In this document: one piece after another, positions 14,319 to 20,640 of the stretch
How positions within the stretch are numbered: the first letter of the stretch is position 1
Layout: every line of letters begins with the position of its first letter
Assembly: GCA_001838165.1 (NCBI GenBank)
Contig: KV835893.1
Location: forward strand, 28,401 to 49,040
Direction of reading: 5' to 3'
Origin: Actinomyces sp. HMSC035G02
GTDB taxonomy: Bacteria > Actinomycetota > Actinomycetes > Actinomycetales > Actinomycetaceae
Length of the DNA: 20,640 nt
The notes under the pieces: model-generated
Told to the model about the DNA's origin: nothing
What the model saw: the letters and a program-made list of their open reading frames with translations, nothing else
The model's database searches: none
Program-made: the position numbers and the translations under genes

Positions 14319-15920
14319 TCACTTCTTGGTGATCTGCCAGAACACGGGCTGGCCCTTCCAGTCGAACTTGACGTTGTCAACGTTCTTGGACCATGCGCCG
14401 TTAGCGTTGGTGTACCAAAGCGGGACGGCGGGCATGTCGCGCAGCAGGATGGTCTGAGCCTGCTCCAGGGTCTTCGCGGCCTCGGCGGAGCTGGTGGCGG
14501 AGGAAGCCTGCGTCACGAGGGAGTCGAACTCGCTGTTGGAGTAGCCGCCCTTGTTGGCGTCGGCACCGGTGGCGTACTGGGGCTGCAGGAAGTTGTACAG
14601 CGCCGGGTAGTCGCCCTGCCAGCCGTTACGGAACGCGCCGGTCATCTCGTGCTTGTCCTCGGCATCCAGCAGCGACTTGAAGTCGGCGAAGGGGTTGCCT
14701 TCAGCGTCGATGCCCAGGGTGTTCTTGATGGAGTTGGCGGTCGCGTCGACCCATTCCTTGTGGCCACCGTCGGAGTTGTAGGCGATGGTGAAGGTGCCGT
14801 CCCACGGGGAGATGGCGTCGGCCTTCGCCCACAGTTCCTTGGCCTTCTCGGGGTTGTAGGTCAGAACGTCGTTGCCGGAAACGTTGGCGTCGTAGCCCTC
14901 AAGCGTCGGAGCGGTGAAGTCCTTGGCGGGGGTACGGGTGCCGTTGAAGATGGTCTTCACGATGGTGTCGCGGTCGACGGCCATCGAGATGGCCTGGCGG
15001 CGCAGCTGGCCTTCCTCACCGGAGAAGTGGGGGAGGTACTGCGGGATCGTGAAGTACTGGGCGCCAGCGTAGGGCTGGTTCACGGTGCGGCCCGACAGCT
15101 CGGACTCGTAGGTGGCGAACACGGAGGCCGGAATGGCGTCGAGAACGTCCACGGAGTCGGAAGACAGATCCTGGTAGGCCGCGTCGAGGCTCGAGTAGAA
15201 GACGAAGGTCACGCCGTCGTTCTGGGCCTTGGTGTCACCCACGTAGTTCTCGTTGGGAACGGTGGTGAACTTGACGTTGTGCTCCCACGCGTCGGCCGAG
15301 GCCATCTTGTAGGGGCCGTTGCCCACGGGGGCCTGGCCGCCGGCATCGGGATCAGCCAGCGTGGAATCCGGGAGCGGTGCGTAGGCGACGTATCCCAGAC
15401 GCGACATGAAGTCCGAGGTGGGGTTCTTCAGCTTCGCGGTGAAGGTGTAGTCGTCAACTTCGGTCAGGCCGGTGATCTCGCCGTTGCCCTCGTCGTCGGT
15501 GCCCTCGAACATGGTGAAGAATGCAGCCTGCTGCTGGTTCTTCGTGGTGATAAGGTTCCAGGCCTTGATGAAGTTGTGAGCCTGGACGGGGGTGCCGTCG
15601 GAGAACTTGCGGTCGTTGTGGAGCTTGATGGTCCACTCGGAAGCGTCCTCGTTGGGTTCGATAGACTCGGCGACGTCGAGGACGGCCTTGCCGTCAGTGT
15701 CGTAGCGGACGAGCTGGCTGAACAGAACGGACAGGATCCTGCCGCCGCCGTTCTCGTTGGTCAGGCCGGGCAGGAGCGGGTTCTGGGGCTCGGAGCCGTT
15801 CGCGGTAACGACCTTGTCGCCGGAGCCGGACGACGAGGCGGTGTTGCCGCCGCCGGCGCAGGCGGTCAGAGCGAGCGCGGCAGCCGCGGGGATGACGAGC
15901 CATGCCTTCTTCAGGTTCAT
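14319..15920 (-). CDS. peptide-binding lipoprotein (SBP family 5, OppA/DppA-like)
   Basis: Extracellular solute-binding lipoprotein of 533 residues. The signal MNLKKAWLVIPAAAALALTAC ends in lipobox LTAC, so Cys21 should be lipidated and anchored to the membrane, followed by a Gly/Ser-rich tether. Family-5 features include the region QLVRYDTDGKAVLDVAESIE and a WTIKLHNDRKFSDGTPV block (about 110-130), typical of OppA/DppA proteins. Length agrees with the family (500-560). The start at 15920 is fixed by AGGAGGA (about 15928-15934); the frame is open further upstream but lacks signal-peptide logic. It delivers oligopeptides or dipeptides to the permeases encoded downstream; the actual ligand cannot be deduced. 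Confidence 0.93.
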   Translation of the reverse strand: MNLKKAWLVIPAAAALALTACAGGGNTASSSGSGDKVVTANGSEPQNPLLPGLTNENGGGRILSVLFSQLVRYDTDGKAVLDVAESIEPNEDASEWTIKLHNDRKFSDGTPVQAHNFIKAWNLITTKNQQQAAFFTMFEGTDDEGNGEITGLTEVDDYTFTAKLKNPTSDFMSRLGYVAYAPLPDSTLADPDAGGQAPVGNGPYKMASADAWEHNVKFTTVPNENYVGDTKAQNDGVTFVFYSSLDAAYQDLSSDSVDVLDAIPASVFATYESELSGRTVNQPYAGAQYFTIPQYLPHFSGEEGQLRRQAISMAVDRDTIVKTIFNGTRTPAKDFTAPTLEGYDANVSGNDVLTYNPEKAKELWAKADAISPWDGTFTIAYNSDGGHKEWVDATANSIKNTLGIDAEGNPFADFKSLLDAEDKHEMTGAFRNGWQGDYPALYNFLQPQYATGADANKGGYSNSEFDSLVTQASSATSSAEAAKTLEQAQTILLRDMPAVPLWYTNANGAWSKNVDNVKFDWKGQPVFWQITKK

Positions 15921-15934
15921 GGATTCTTCCTCCT

Positions 15935-16110
15935 GGTTGATGGGTGGAACTGGGGGCGGTGCCCTCAGGTATGGTCCGAGAGTAACCCCTGAGGCCTGGA
16001 AGACACGAAAGATGTCCATCATGTGCGCATTACATTTTGGTTACAAACGTAAAAAAAAGGTCAAATAATGGTGTGAGTCACATAAAAGGGTCTGGGGTGT
16101 GACCGATTAG
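15935..16110 (-). promoter_or_regulatory. promoter region of the peptide-binding protein gene
   Basis: An AT-rich island (about 16029-16090) in otherwise GC-rich DNA. On the minus strand it holds TTGACC followed by a T-tract, then TGTAAC and TGTAAT hexamers, but spacing does not match a standard promoter cleanly (13 or 24 bases). Small inverted repeats TTAC-AAAC-GTAA (about 16041-16052) and TGTGA-G-TCACA (16072-16082) could be operators. The transcript leader would be about 100 bases or more. Confidence 0.35.
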
Positions 16111-16116
16111 GCATGG

Positions 16117-16164
16117 GACGAGGCCGGGGTTGAGCGTGCGCACACACTCGGCCCCGGCCTCGTC
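16117..16164 (-). terminator. terminator made from an inverted pair of the 13-bp word
   Basis: GACGAGGCCGGGG (16117-16129, copy 4) and CCCCGGCCTCGTC (16152-16164, copy 5) form a perfect 13-base stem, with further pairing inside (GAG/CTC and GTGCGCAC). It lies 17 bases after the stop of the osmoprotectant-binding protein gene. There is no T-run on either side, so it relies on stem strength. It could also act against transcription from the other side. Confidence 0.7.
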
Positions 16165-16181
16165 GAGTCAAGAAGGGGAAA

Positions 16182-17099
16182 CTAGGGGAGCAAACCCTCG
16201 GACGTGAGCCACTCGTGGGCGATCTGAGAGGCGGACTTCTGCTCGACCGTCGACGCCCGATTCATCTCCACAAGGTCCTGAGCGTCCAGCGCCGCGCTCA
16301 CTCGGTTGATGACCGCGGTTGCGTCGTCGTTCACCCGCGACGAGGCCAGGGGTACCACGTGCGAGGCCAGGAACAGGCCCTTCGGGTCATCCAGGACCTT
16401 CAGCGTCCCGTCGGCCAGCGCCGGGTCGGACGAGTAGATGTTCGCCAGCTGGATGTCGCCGTCCTTCAGTGCCTTGACGGTGAGCGGGCCGCCCGAGTCC
16501 TCAATCGGGGTGAAGTTGACGGTCACGCCGTAGGTCTGCGACAGCCCCGTCGGGCCGTAGGGTCGCGTCTGCAGCTCCGAGTTGCCGCCCAGGGTGAGCG
16601 TGCCCGCGCCCGCGAGGTCGCCGATCGACGTCAGCGAGTGGGCGGCCGCGAAGTCGGCCGTCACCACGTAGGAATCCTGGTCGGTCGCGCCAGCCTGCTC
16701 GAGGGCGCGCAGGCCCGAGGGGAGCGCGGTGCGCAGCGCGTCGTACACCTCGTCCGTGGAGCGTGCGGTCGCATCGGGATCCAGGTACTGCAGGAGGTTG
16801 CCCGTGTACTCGGGGAAGACGTCGATCGATCCGGCCTCTATCTCGGGCATGTAGACCTCGCGCTGGCCGATCCGCATCTGGCGGTCGACTGCGAATCCGG
16901 CGCCCTCGAGCGCCTGTGCGTAGGCCTCGGCGATGATCTCGTTGGAGTAGTAGTCCTGCGACCCCACGACGAGCGTCGTCTGGCCATTCTCCGAACTTCC
17001 GGTGCTCGCGTTCCCACCGATCGACTCCGCGGAACCGCAGGCGGCCAGCGCCAGGGCGGAAGCCGCGACGGCAGCCATTGTGATCATCGTGCGTTTCAT
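16182..17099 (-). CDS. osmoprotectant-binding lipoprotein (OpuCC/ProX-like)
   Basis: Extracellular lipoprotein of 305 residues that should bind glycine betaine, carnitine, choline or similar compatible solutes. The signal MKRTMITMAAVAASALALAAC gives lipobox LAAC with Cys21. The mature domain begins TTLVVGSQDYYSNEIIAEAYAQALEGAGF and contains the family run IDVFPEYTGNLLQYL (about 98-112), which carries a Tyr of the ligand region, plus YVVTADFAAAHSLTSIGDL. Length fits OpuAC/OpuBC proteins (about 300). It is last in a five-gene unit; its ATG overlaps the preceding permease stop (ATGA). Exact ligand is unknown since the aromatic cage cannot be confirmed by eye. Confidence 0.9.
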   Translation of the reverse strand: MKRTMITMAAVAASALALAACGSAESIGGNASTGSSENGQTTLVVGSQDYYSNEIIAEAYAQALEGAGFAVDRQMRIGQREVYMPEIEAGSIDVFPEYTGNLLQYLDPDATARSTDEVYDALRTALPSGLRALEQAGATDQDSYVVTADFAAAHSLTSIGDLAGAGTLTLGGNSELQTRPYGPTGLSQTYGVTVNFTPIEDSGGPLTVKALKDGDIQLANIYSSDPALADGTLKVLDDPKGLFLASHVVPLASSRVNDDATAVINRVSAALDAQDLVEMNRASTVEQKSASQIAHEWLTSEGLLP

Positions 17100-17791
17100 A
17101 GTGTCTCCTTGAGTGAGTTGTCCTCATTGTCTGAGAAAGAATGGGTGCGGGCACGAAGGCGTCGTGCCACCAACGCCAGGAGCGCGTCGGTCGCCAGCGC
17201 GAGGGCGACGACGATGATCGCGCCCCCGATCATCTCCGCGTAGTCGCGGGTCTTCAGCCCCTCGTAGAGGAAACGGCCGAGGCCGTAGTTTGCCGTGTAG
17301 GCCGCCAGCGTCGTCGTCGCGATCACTTGGAGCGTTGCCGAGCGCACGCCCGCTGCGACGAGGCCGGCCGCGTGCGGGGCCTCGACCTGCGCGAGGACCT
17401 GTTTTTCGGTGAGCCCAATCGCTCGCGCAGCGTCCACGGTCGCGCGCGGCGTCGAGGCGATCCCTGAGTAGGTCGCCGACAGGAGCGGCGGAATCGCCAG
17501 GATGAGGAGAGCGAGTGTGGGCGCGGCCAGCCCGATACCCAGCCACAGGCCCGCCAGCGTCAGGACGCCGAGCGTCGGGACCGCGCGGGCCGCGGCCGTC
17601 GCGCTCACCAGCCAGCGGCCCCTGCCCGTGTGCCCGATCCAGGTGCCTAGCGGCAGCGCGATGAGGGCCGCGAGCGCCACGATCAGGAGGGTGAGGCCAA
17701 GGTGCTCGGTGGCCCTCACGAGGATCCCGGACTCGCCCAGCCAGTGGGCGGGGACCGCCAACCATGTCAGGGCGTCGAGGAGAATGTTCAT
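17096..17791 (-). CDS. osmoprotectant ABC permease (second, OpuCD/ProW-like)
   Basis: Membrane subunit of 231 residues with about six helices. The coupling loop is DAARAIGLTEKQVLAQVEAP, the EAA-type motif with the conserved Gly. RAVPTLGVLTL is the ProW-type helix region, as in other glycine betaine permeases. Start at ATG 17791 is preferred because a GGAGGGG ribosome site lies just upstream within the previous gene; an upstream in-frame start at 17812 adds only seven polar residues. The ATG overlaps the stop of the first permease by four bases and the TGA overlaps the binding-protein start, so translation is probably coupled. It pairs with the first permease to form a heterodimer. Confidence 0.9.
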   Translation of the reverse strand: MNILLDALTWLAVPAHWLGESGILVRATEHLGLTLLIVALAALIALPLGTWIGHTGRGRWLVSATAAARAVPTLGVLTLAGLWLGIGLAAPTLALLILAIPPLLSATYSGIASTPRATVDAARAIGLTEKQVLAQVEAPHAAGLVAAGVRSATLQVIATTTLAAYTANYGLGRFLYEGLKTRDYAEMIGGAIIVVALALATDALLALVARRLRARTHSFSDNEDNSLKETL

Positions 17792-18426
17792 GCCTGTCCC
17801 CTCCTCGTCCACGGAGTGAGCGCCCAGCCGATTCCCTGGATCAGCGCATCGATGACGAGCGCGAGGAGAACCGTCGCGACCAAGCCGGCTACGACCTCGG
17901 CGATGAGTCCGCGCTGAAAACCGTCAGTGAACAGCGTCCCCAGCGAGCGCACCCCGATGAACGCGCCCACCGTCACGAGCGACACCGTCGACGTGGCGAC
18001 CACGCGCGTGCCCGCGACGATGACGGGCGTCGCCAGGGGGAGCTCCACCTCGACGAAGCGTCGAAAGAGCGGGTAGCCGCACGCGTTTGCGGCCTGCAGG
18101 GTCGCGCGAGGAATCGCGCGGAAGCCCTCCGCGGCCTGTCGCACCAGCACCGCCACGCCGTACAGCGTCAGGACAATCACCATGTTGGCGGGAGAACGCA
18201 GCGCCACCCCGACGATCATGGGAATGACAATCAGGAGCGGCAGCGACGGTACCGCGTACAGCGCCGACAGGGCAGACAAAACCCAGCCGCCGCGGCGCGA
18301 AAACGCCGCCCAGCGCGCGATCGGCACGGAGAGCAGCACCGACAGTGCGATCGCTGGGAGGGCGATCCACAGGTGAGCAAGAGTCAGGGAGCCAATGAGC
18401 CCCCAGTTGGAGGACAGCCAGGTCAC
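17788..18426 (-). CDS. osmoprotectant ABC permease (first, OpuCB/ProW-like)
   Basis: Membrane subunit of 212 residues, the usual size for OpuCB proteins. The N-terminus (LAHLWIALPAIALSVLLSVPIARWA) is characteristic. YAVPSLPLLIVIPMIVG is the counterpart of the ProW helix, and the coupling loop is LQAANACGYPLFRRFVEVELPLATPVIVAG, with the EAA-type Gly at G-Y-P. The GTG start at 18426 overlaps the ATPase stop (GTGA), the third of four successive overlaps. Two consecutive permease genes rather than one separated by the binding protein differ from the Bacillus opuC order. Confidence 0.9.
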   Translation of the reverse strand: MTWLSSNWGLIGSLTLAHLWIALPAIALSVLLSVPIARWAAFSRRGGWVLSALSALYAVPSLPLLIVIPMIVGVALRSPANMVIVLTLYGVAVLVRQAAEGFRAIPRATLQAANACGYPLFRRFVEVELPLATPVIVAGTRVVATSTVSLVTVGAFIGVRSLGTLFTDGFQRGLIAEVVAGLVATVLLALVIDALIQGIGWALTPWTRRGQA

Positions 18427-19250
18427 GGACGCTCCCCGGCCTCGTCGGTCGTCAGCGTGCCCACGGGGGTGCCGGCGTCGTCGACGACCAGGCCGCCCGG
18501 GCCGGCGACGCGCACCGGGCGCGCGGCGCGCGAGGCCCCCACGAACTCCGCGACGAAGGGCGACGCGGGGGAGGAGAGGAGCTCGGTGGGCGTCCCCACC
18601 TGCTCGATGTGGCCGCCCGTCGAGAGGACGGCGACCTGGTCACCCAGCGTGAACGCCTCGTCCACGTCGTGCGTCACGAAGAGGATCGTTGTGCCCAGCA
18701 CCCGCTGAATCTCCTTCAGCTCGCACTGCAGCTCTGTGCGCACGATCGGATCCAGCGCGCCAAAGGGCTCGTCCATCAGCAGGATGTCCGCGCGGTTGGC
18801 CAGCGCCCGGGCCACGCCTACGCGCTGACGCTGGCCGCCCGACAGCTGAGCGGGGTAGCGATCGGCCATCTCGCGATCCAGGCCCACCAGCTCGAGGAGC
18901 TCGAGCGCGCGCTCGCGGGAGGCCTGCTTCGTGGCGCCCTCCAGGCGCGGGACGGTCGCGATATTGTCGGCAATGCTTCGGTGGGGGAAGAGGCCGCCCT
19001 CCTGCAGGACGTAGCCGATCGAGCGGCGCAGGCGCACGGGGTCCTCGCCTGCGACGTCCTGGTTTCGTACGAATACCCTGCCCGAGGTCGGGGTGACCAT
19101 CGCGTTCACCATCCGCATGAGGGTCGTCTTGCCGCAGCCGGAGGTGCCCAGGAAGACGGTCGTGGAACCCTGCTCGACGGTGAGGGAGAAGTCCTCGACG
19201 GCGCGTGTGCCGCCCGGGTAGGTCTTGGAGACGTGGTCGAAGCGAATCAT
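18423..19250 (-). CDS. osmoprotectant ABC ATPase (OpuCA/ProV-like, without full CBS pair)
   Basis: Cytoplasmic ATPase of 275 residues. Walker A GTSGCGKTT (35-43), Q-loop Gln83, signature LSGGQRQRV (136-144), Walker B ILLMDEPFGALDP (156-168), switch His194. The phrases YPGGTRAVEDFSL and DEPFGALDPIVR are typical of OpuCA. OpuCA/ProV usually continue with two CBS domains that sense ionic strength (total 370-400 residues). Here only about 30 residues follow the ATPase core, including LVVDDAGTPVGTLT, which resembles the first strand of a CBS domain, so the sensor pair is absent or reduced to a remnant. The frame extends far upstream but the ATG at 19250 overlaps the MarR stop (ATGA) and starts the conserved domain. 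Confidence 0.92.
   Translation of the reverse strand: MIRFDHVSKTYPGGTRAVEDFSLTVEQGSTTVFLGTSGCGKTTLMRMVNAMVTPTSGRVFVRNQDVAGEDPVRLRRSIGYVLQEGGLFPHRSIADNIATVPRLEGATKQASRERALELLELVGLDREMADRYPAQLSGGQRQRVGVARALANRADILLMDEPFGALDPIVRTELQCELKEIQRVLGTTILFVTHDVDEAFTLGDQVAVLSTGGHIEQVGTPTELLSSPASPFVAEFVGASRAARPVRVAGPGGLVVDDAGTPVGTLTTDEAGERP
18434..18446 (-). repeat. 13-bp repeated word, copy 6 (inverted)
   Basis: CCCCGGCCTCGTC on the plus strand, the reverse complement of GACGAGGCCGGGG, lies in the last codons of the shortened osmoprotectant ATPase, where the gene frame reads Asp-Glu-Ala-Gly-Glu. Confidence 0.6.
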
Positions 19251-19684
19251 GCGCGCTCCTTGGCAGCCTCGGCGATGAGCGCGAGGCAGCGCGTCAGCTC
19301 CTCGCGCTGGGCTGTGGAGAGTGGGGCGAAGAGGCGCTCCTGCTCCTTCTCGACGACCGCGCAGGCCTCCTCGAGGTGTGCCAGGCCCCGGTCCGTCACC
19401 GTCAGGATGGTCGCGCGCCGGTCGTGCTCGCACGGGGTGCGGTGCAGCAGTCCGTCGCGGTGGAGGCGATCGACGAGGCGCGAGGCCGCTCCCAGGGTGA
19501 TCCCCTGGCTCGCCGCGACCTCCTGGATGCGACACGCGGGGGTGTCTCGGACCGTGCGCAGGACTAGGAAGCGGCCGAGTGTCAGCGCGTTTCCGGCCTC
19601 GGAGAGGGCGGATTCAACGGCGCTCCAAGCGCGAACTTCCGTGTCGATCAGTGTCGCGAACAGCGTGCATGCATCTGTTGCCAT
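19247..19684 (-). CDS. MarR-family transcriptional regulator
   Basis: Winged-helix regulator of 145 residues from ATG 19684 (a GTG two codons earlier is possible). The centre, IQEVAASQGITLGAASRLVDRLHRDGLLHR, is the DNA-recognition helix-turn-helix; the wing follows with CEHDRRATILTVTDRG, matching the MarR D-x-R-[AS] pattern. Helices at both ends form the dimer. It is the first gene of the osmoprotectant operon and overlaps the ATPase ATG by four bases. In Bacillus the MarR-like GbsR controls choline/betaine genes, so a similar solute-responsive role is possible, but GbsR is longer and direct equivalence is not shown. A perfect palindrome upstream is a good operator. Confidence 0.87.
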   Translation of the reverse strand: MATDACTLFATLIDTEVRAWSAVESALSEAGNALTLGRFLVLRTVRDTPACRIQEVAASQGITLGAASRLVDRLHRDGLLHRTPCEHDRRATILTVTDRGLAHLEEACAVVEKEQERLFAPLSTAQREELTRCLALIAEAAKERA

Positions 19685-19694
19685 GCCCACTACC

Positions 19695-19704
19695 TTACGC
19701 GTAA
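19695..19704. promoter_or_regulatory. palindromic operator for the MarR regulator
   Basis: TTACGCGTAA is a perfect ten-base palindrome about ten bases upstream of the MarR ATG, flanked by an AT-rich stretch (19702-19725) likely to contain the -10. MarR proteins bind short palindromes in their own promoters; assignment is by position. Confidence 0.5.
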
Positions 19705-19884
19705 ATAATTGATATGTATGGTGTTTGTGAGGGGAAACTCGTTGAGTTTTTGACGAGATAGGCGTTCTTGTGCTGTTTGTGAGCGGCCCACAACTGTGTG
19801 TGGGGCGTGGTCGGCGGGACTCGGCGCGGTGCTACAGTGCGTGGTATCGGCGAGTGACTCGCATATCGATGAGGAGTGTTAAAG
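19705..19884. promoter_or_regulatory. divergent promoter region for MarR operon and K+ channel
   Basis: No gene is seen. On the minus side, AT-rich CAATTATT and CATACATAT are candidate -10 elements for the MarR operon. On the plus side, TACAGT (19833-19838) is a possible -10 for the channel gene with no good -35. A GAGGAG ribosome site lies at 19871-19876. Confidence 0.35.
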
Positions 19885-20589
19885 GTGCGGAAACGTCTCT
19901 ACTCTCTGCTGGATGGTGATGGTGGAGCGGCAATGTGGTGCGGGCGCGTCATGACCGTGCTCATTATCGCCAGCCTGCTCCCCCTGTGCTTCAAGGAATC
20001 CAGCCCCGTCCTCGAGACAATCGAGTACGCCTGCGTCCTCGTGTTCATCGCCGACTACCTGGCACGATGGGCGACGGCGGATCTGAAGCTCGGCAAGGGC
20101 GCATTGTCGTTCCTGATCTACCCCTTCACCCCCATGGCCGTCATCGACTTGCTGTCGATCCTGCCAGTCTTCAATGCCCTCAACGACGCGCTGCGCACGC
20201 TGCGAGTCCTCCGCCTGTTTCGGGCCCTGCGGATGTTCAAGCTCATTCGCTACTCGAAGAGCGCCTCCGCCATCGCCGCCGTGTTCGAGAAAGAGAGGGA
20301 GGCGCTGCTCGCCGTCCTCGGCCTGGCCATCGGCTACATCCTCGTCAGCGCCCTCGTCATCTTTAAGGTCGAGCCGGAAACCTTCAACACCTTCTTCGAT
20401 GCCGTGTACTGGGCGGTCGTCTCCCTGACGACCGTCGGCTACGGCGACCTCTACCCCACCTCCGACGTGGGGCGTGCCATCGCCATGATCTCCTCGCTCA
20501 TGGGCGTCGCCGTCGTTGCCCTGCCCTCGGGCATCTTCACGGCGGGCATGCTCGACGAGCTGCGCGGCGAAGGAAGCGCCAGCGACTGA
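19885..20589 (+). CDS. voltage-gated-type potassium channel (six-helix)
   Basis: Integral membrane protein of 234 residues. Four hydrophobic helices (S1-S4) come first. S4 carries regularly spaced positive residues in LRTLRVLRLFRALRMFKLIR (about residues 104-123), the voltage-sensor signature. S5 (LLAVLGLAIGYILVSALVIF) leads to the pore loop with selectivity filter TTVGYGD (about 185-191), then S6 (IAMISSLMGVAVVALPSGIF). It functions as a tetramer. It ends about 15 residues after S6, so there is no cytoplasmic RCK or cyclic-nucleotide domain. GTG 19885 is chosen over GTG 19876 because GAGGAG lies eight bases before it. It is divergent from the osmoprotectant operon, which would fit a shared role in osmotic or ionic balance, though no direct link is shown. 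Confidence 0.9.
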   Translation: MRKRLYSLLDGDGGAAMWCGRVMTVLIIASLLPLCFKESSPVLETIEYACVLVFIADYLARWATADLKLGKGALSFLIYPFTPMAVIDLLSILPVFNALNDALRTLRVLRLFRALRMFKLIRYSKSASAIAAVFEKEREALLAVLGLAIGYILVSALVIFKVEPETFNTFFDAVYWAVVSLTTVGYGDLYPTSDVGRAIAMISSLMGVAVVALPSGIFTAGMLDELRGEGSASD

Positions 20590-20606
20590 TCTGCAGGGAC
20601 TTTTGT

Positions 20607-20640
20607 GGCTCTTCGCATTTGAGGGTGTAGGTGTTGTGGG
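20607..20640 (+). mobile_element. possible insertion-sequence end at window edge
   Basis: GGCTCTTCGCATTTGAGG and what follows resemble, from memory, the outer inverted repeat of actinobacterial ISL3-family elements, which often begin GGCTCTTC or GGCCCTTC. It lies 17 bases after the channel stop and runs off the window, so neither transposase nor the other end can be seen. Confidence 0.25.

Noticed and set aside
14181..15992. 603-residue open frame on the plus strand
   Set aside because: Antisense to the peptide-binding lipoprotein, with no recognisable motif.
16072..16082. TGTGA-G-TCACA as a CRP/GlxR site
   Set aside because: CRP-type sites need a spacer of about six bases between the half-sites; here it is one. 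Kept only as a possible small operator.
1..20640. CRISPR arrays, tRNA or rRNA genes, phage genes
   Set aside because: No regularly spaced direct repeats, no cloverleaf-like sequence and no structural phage or integrase protein motifs were seen.

Overview
The window is GC-rich (roughly two thirds by eye), densely packed actinobacterial DNA. Codon choice, the gene families, ATGA/GTGA stop-start overlaps and several starts that look leaderless fit a member of the Actinomycetaceae (Schaalia/Actinomyces-like). That placement is an inference from style and homology by eye, not from a marker gene. There is no rRNA, tRNA, CRISPR array or complete mobile element; most genes are transport and sensing functions of a host-associated Gram-positive.

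Layout. A PfkB-family sugar kinase (280-1383, minus) diverges from a TRIC-type cation channel (1500-2198, plus), which is followed closely by an APC amino-acid permease (2208-3707). After two tandem hairpins come a membrane-anchored or exported DUF1524/HNH-type nuclease (3827-4564) and a VanZ-like membrane protein (4740-5594). VanZ converges, with a 14-bp overlap, on a small toxin-antitoxin pair on the minus strand: a ribbon-helix-helix antitoxin (5969-6172) and a Doc/Fic toxin (5581-5964) whose usual catalytic His is Arg. Upstream of that pair on the same strand is a four-gene unit: ABC ATPase (8923-9654), ABC-2 permease (8042-8830), NarL-type histidine kinase (6929-8032) and response regulator (6213-6854). 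This looks like an efflux module with its own two-component sensor.

A 565-bp non-coding stretch (9655-10219) is packed with inverted repeats. It separates that unit from an oligopeptide/dipeptide ABC system, all on minus: binding lipoprotein (14319-15920), permeases (13091-14017, 12130-13098) and a fused two-domain ATPase (10220-12133). Next is an osmoprotectant (OpuC/ProU-like) importer, also minus. Its five genes, MarR regulator, ATPase, two permeases and binding lipoprotein, are each joined by 4-bp overlaps (19684 down to 16182). A six-helix voltage-gated-type K+ channel (19885-20589, plus) diverges from the MarR operon. The right edge may enter an insertion sequence.

The most notable items are the His-to-Arg change in the Doc toxin, the palindrome-rich intergenic region including a 107-bp segment bounded by 13-bp perfect inverted repeats, and a 13-bp word (GACGAGGCCGGGG) found six times in both coding and non-coding places, twice as an inverted pair forming a terminator stem. 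I did not find a clearly new multi-gene defence or biosynthetic system; most of the window is ordinary for this group.
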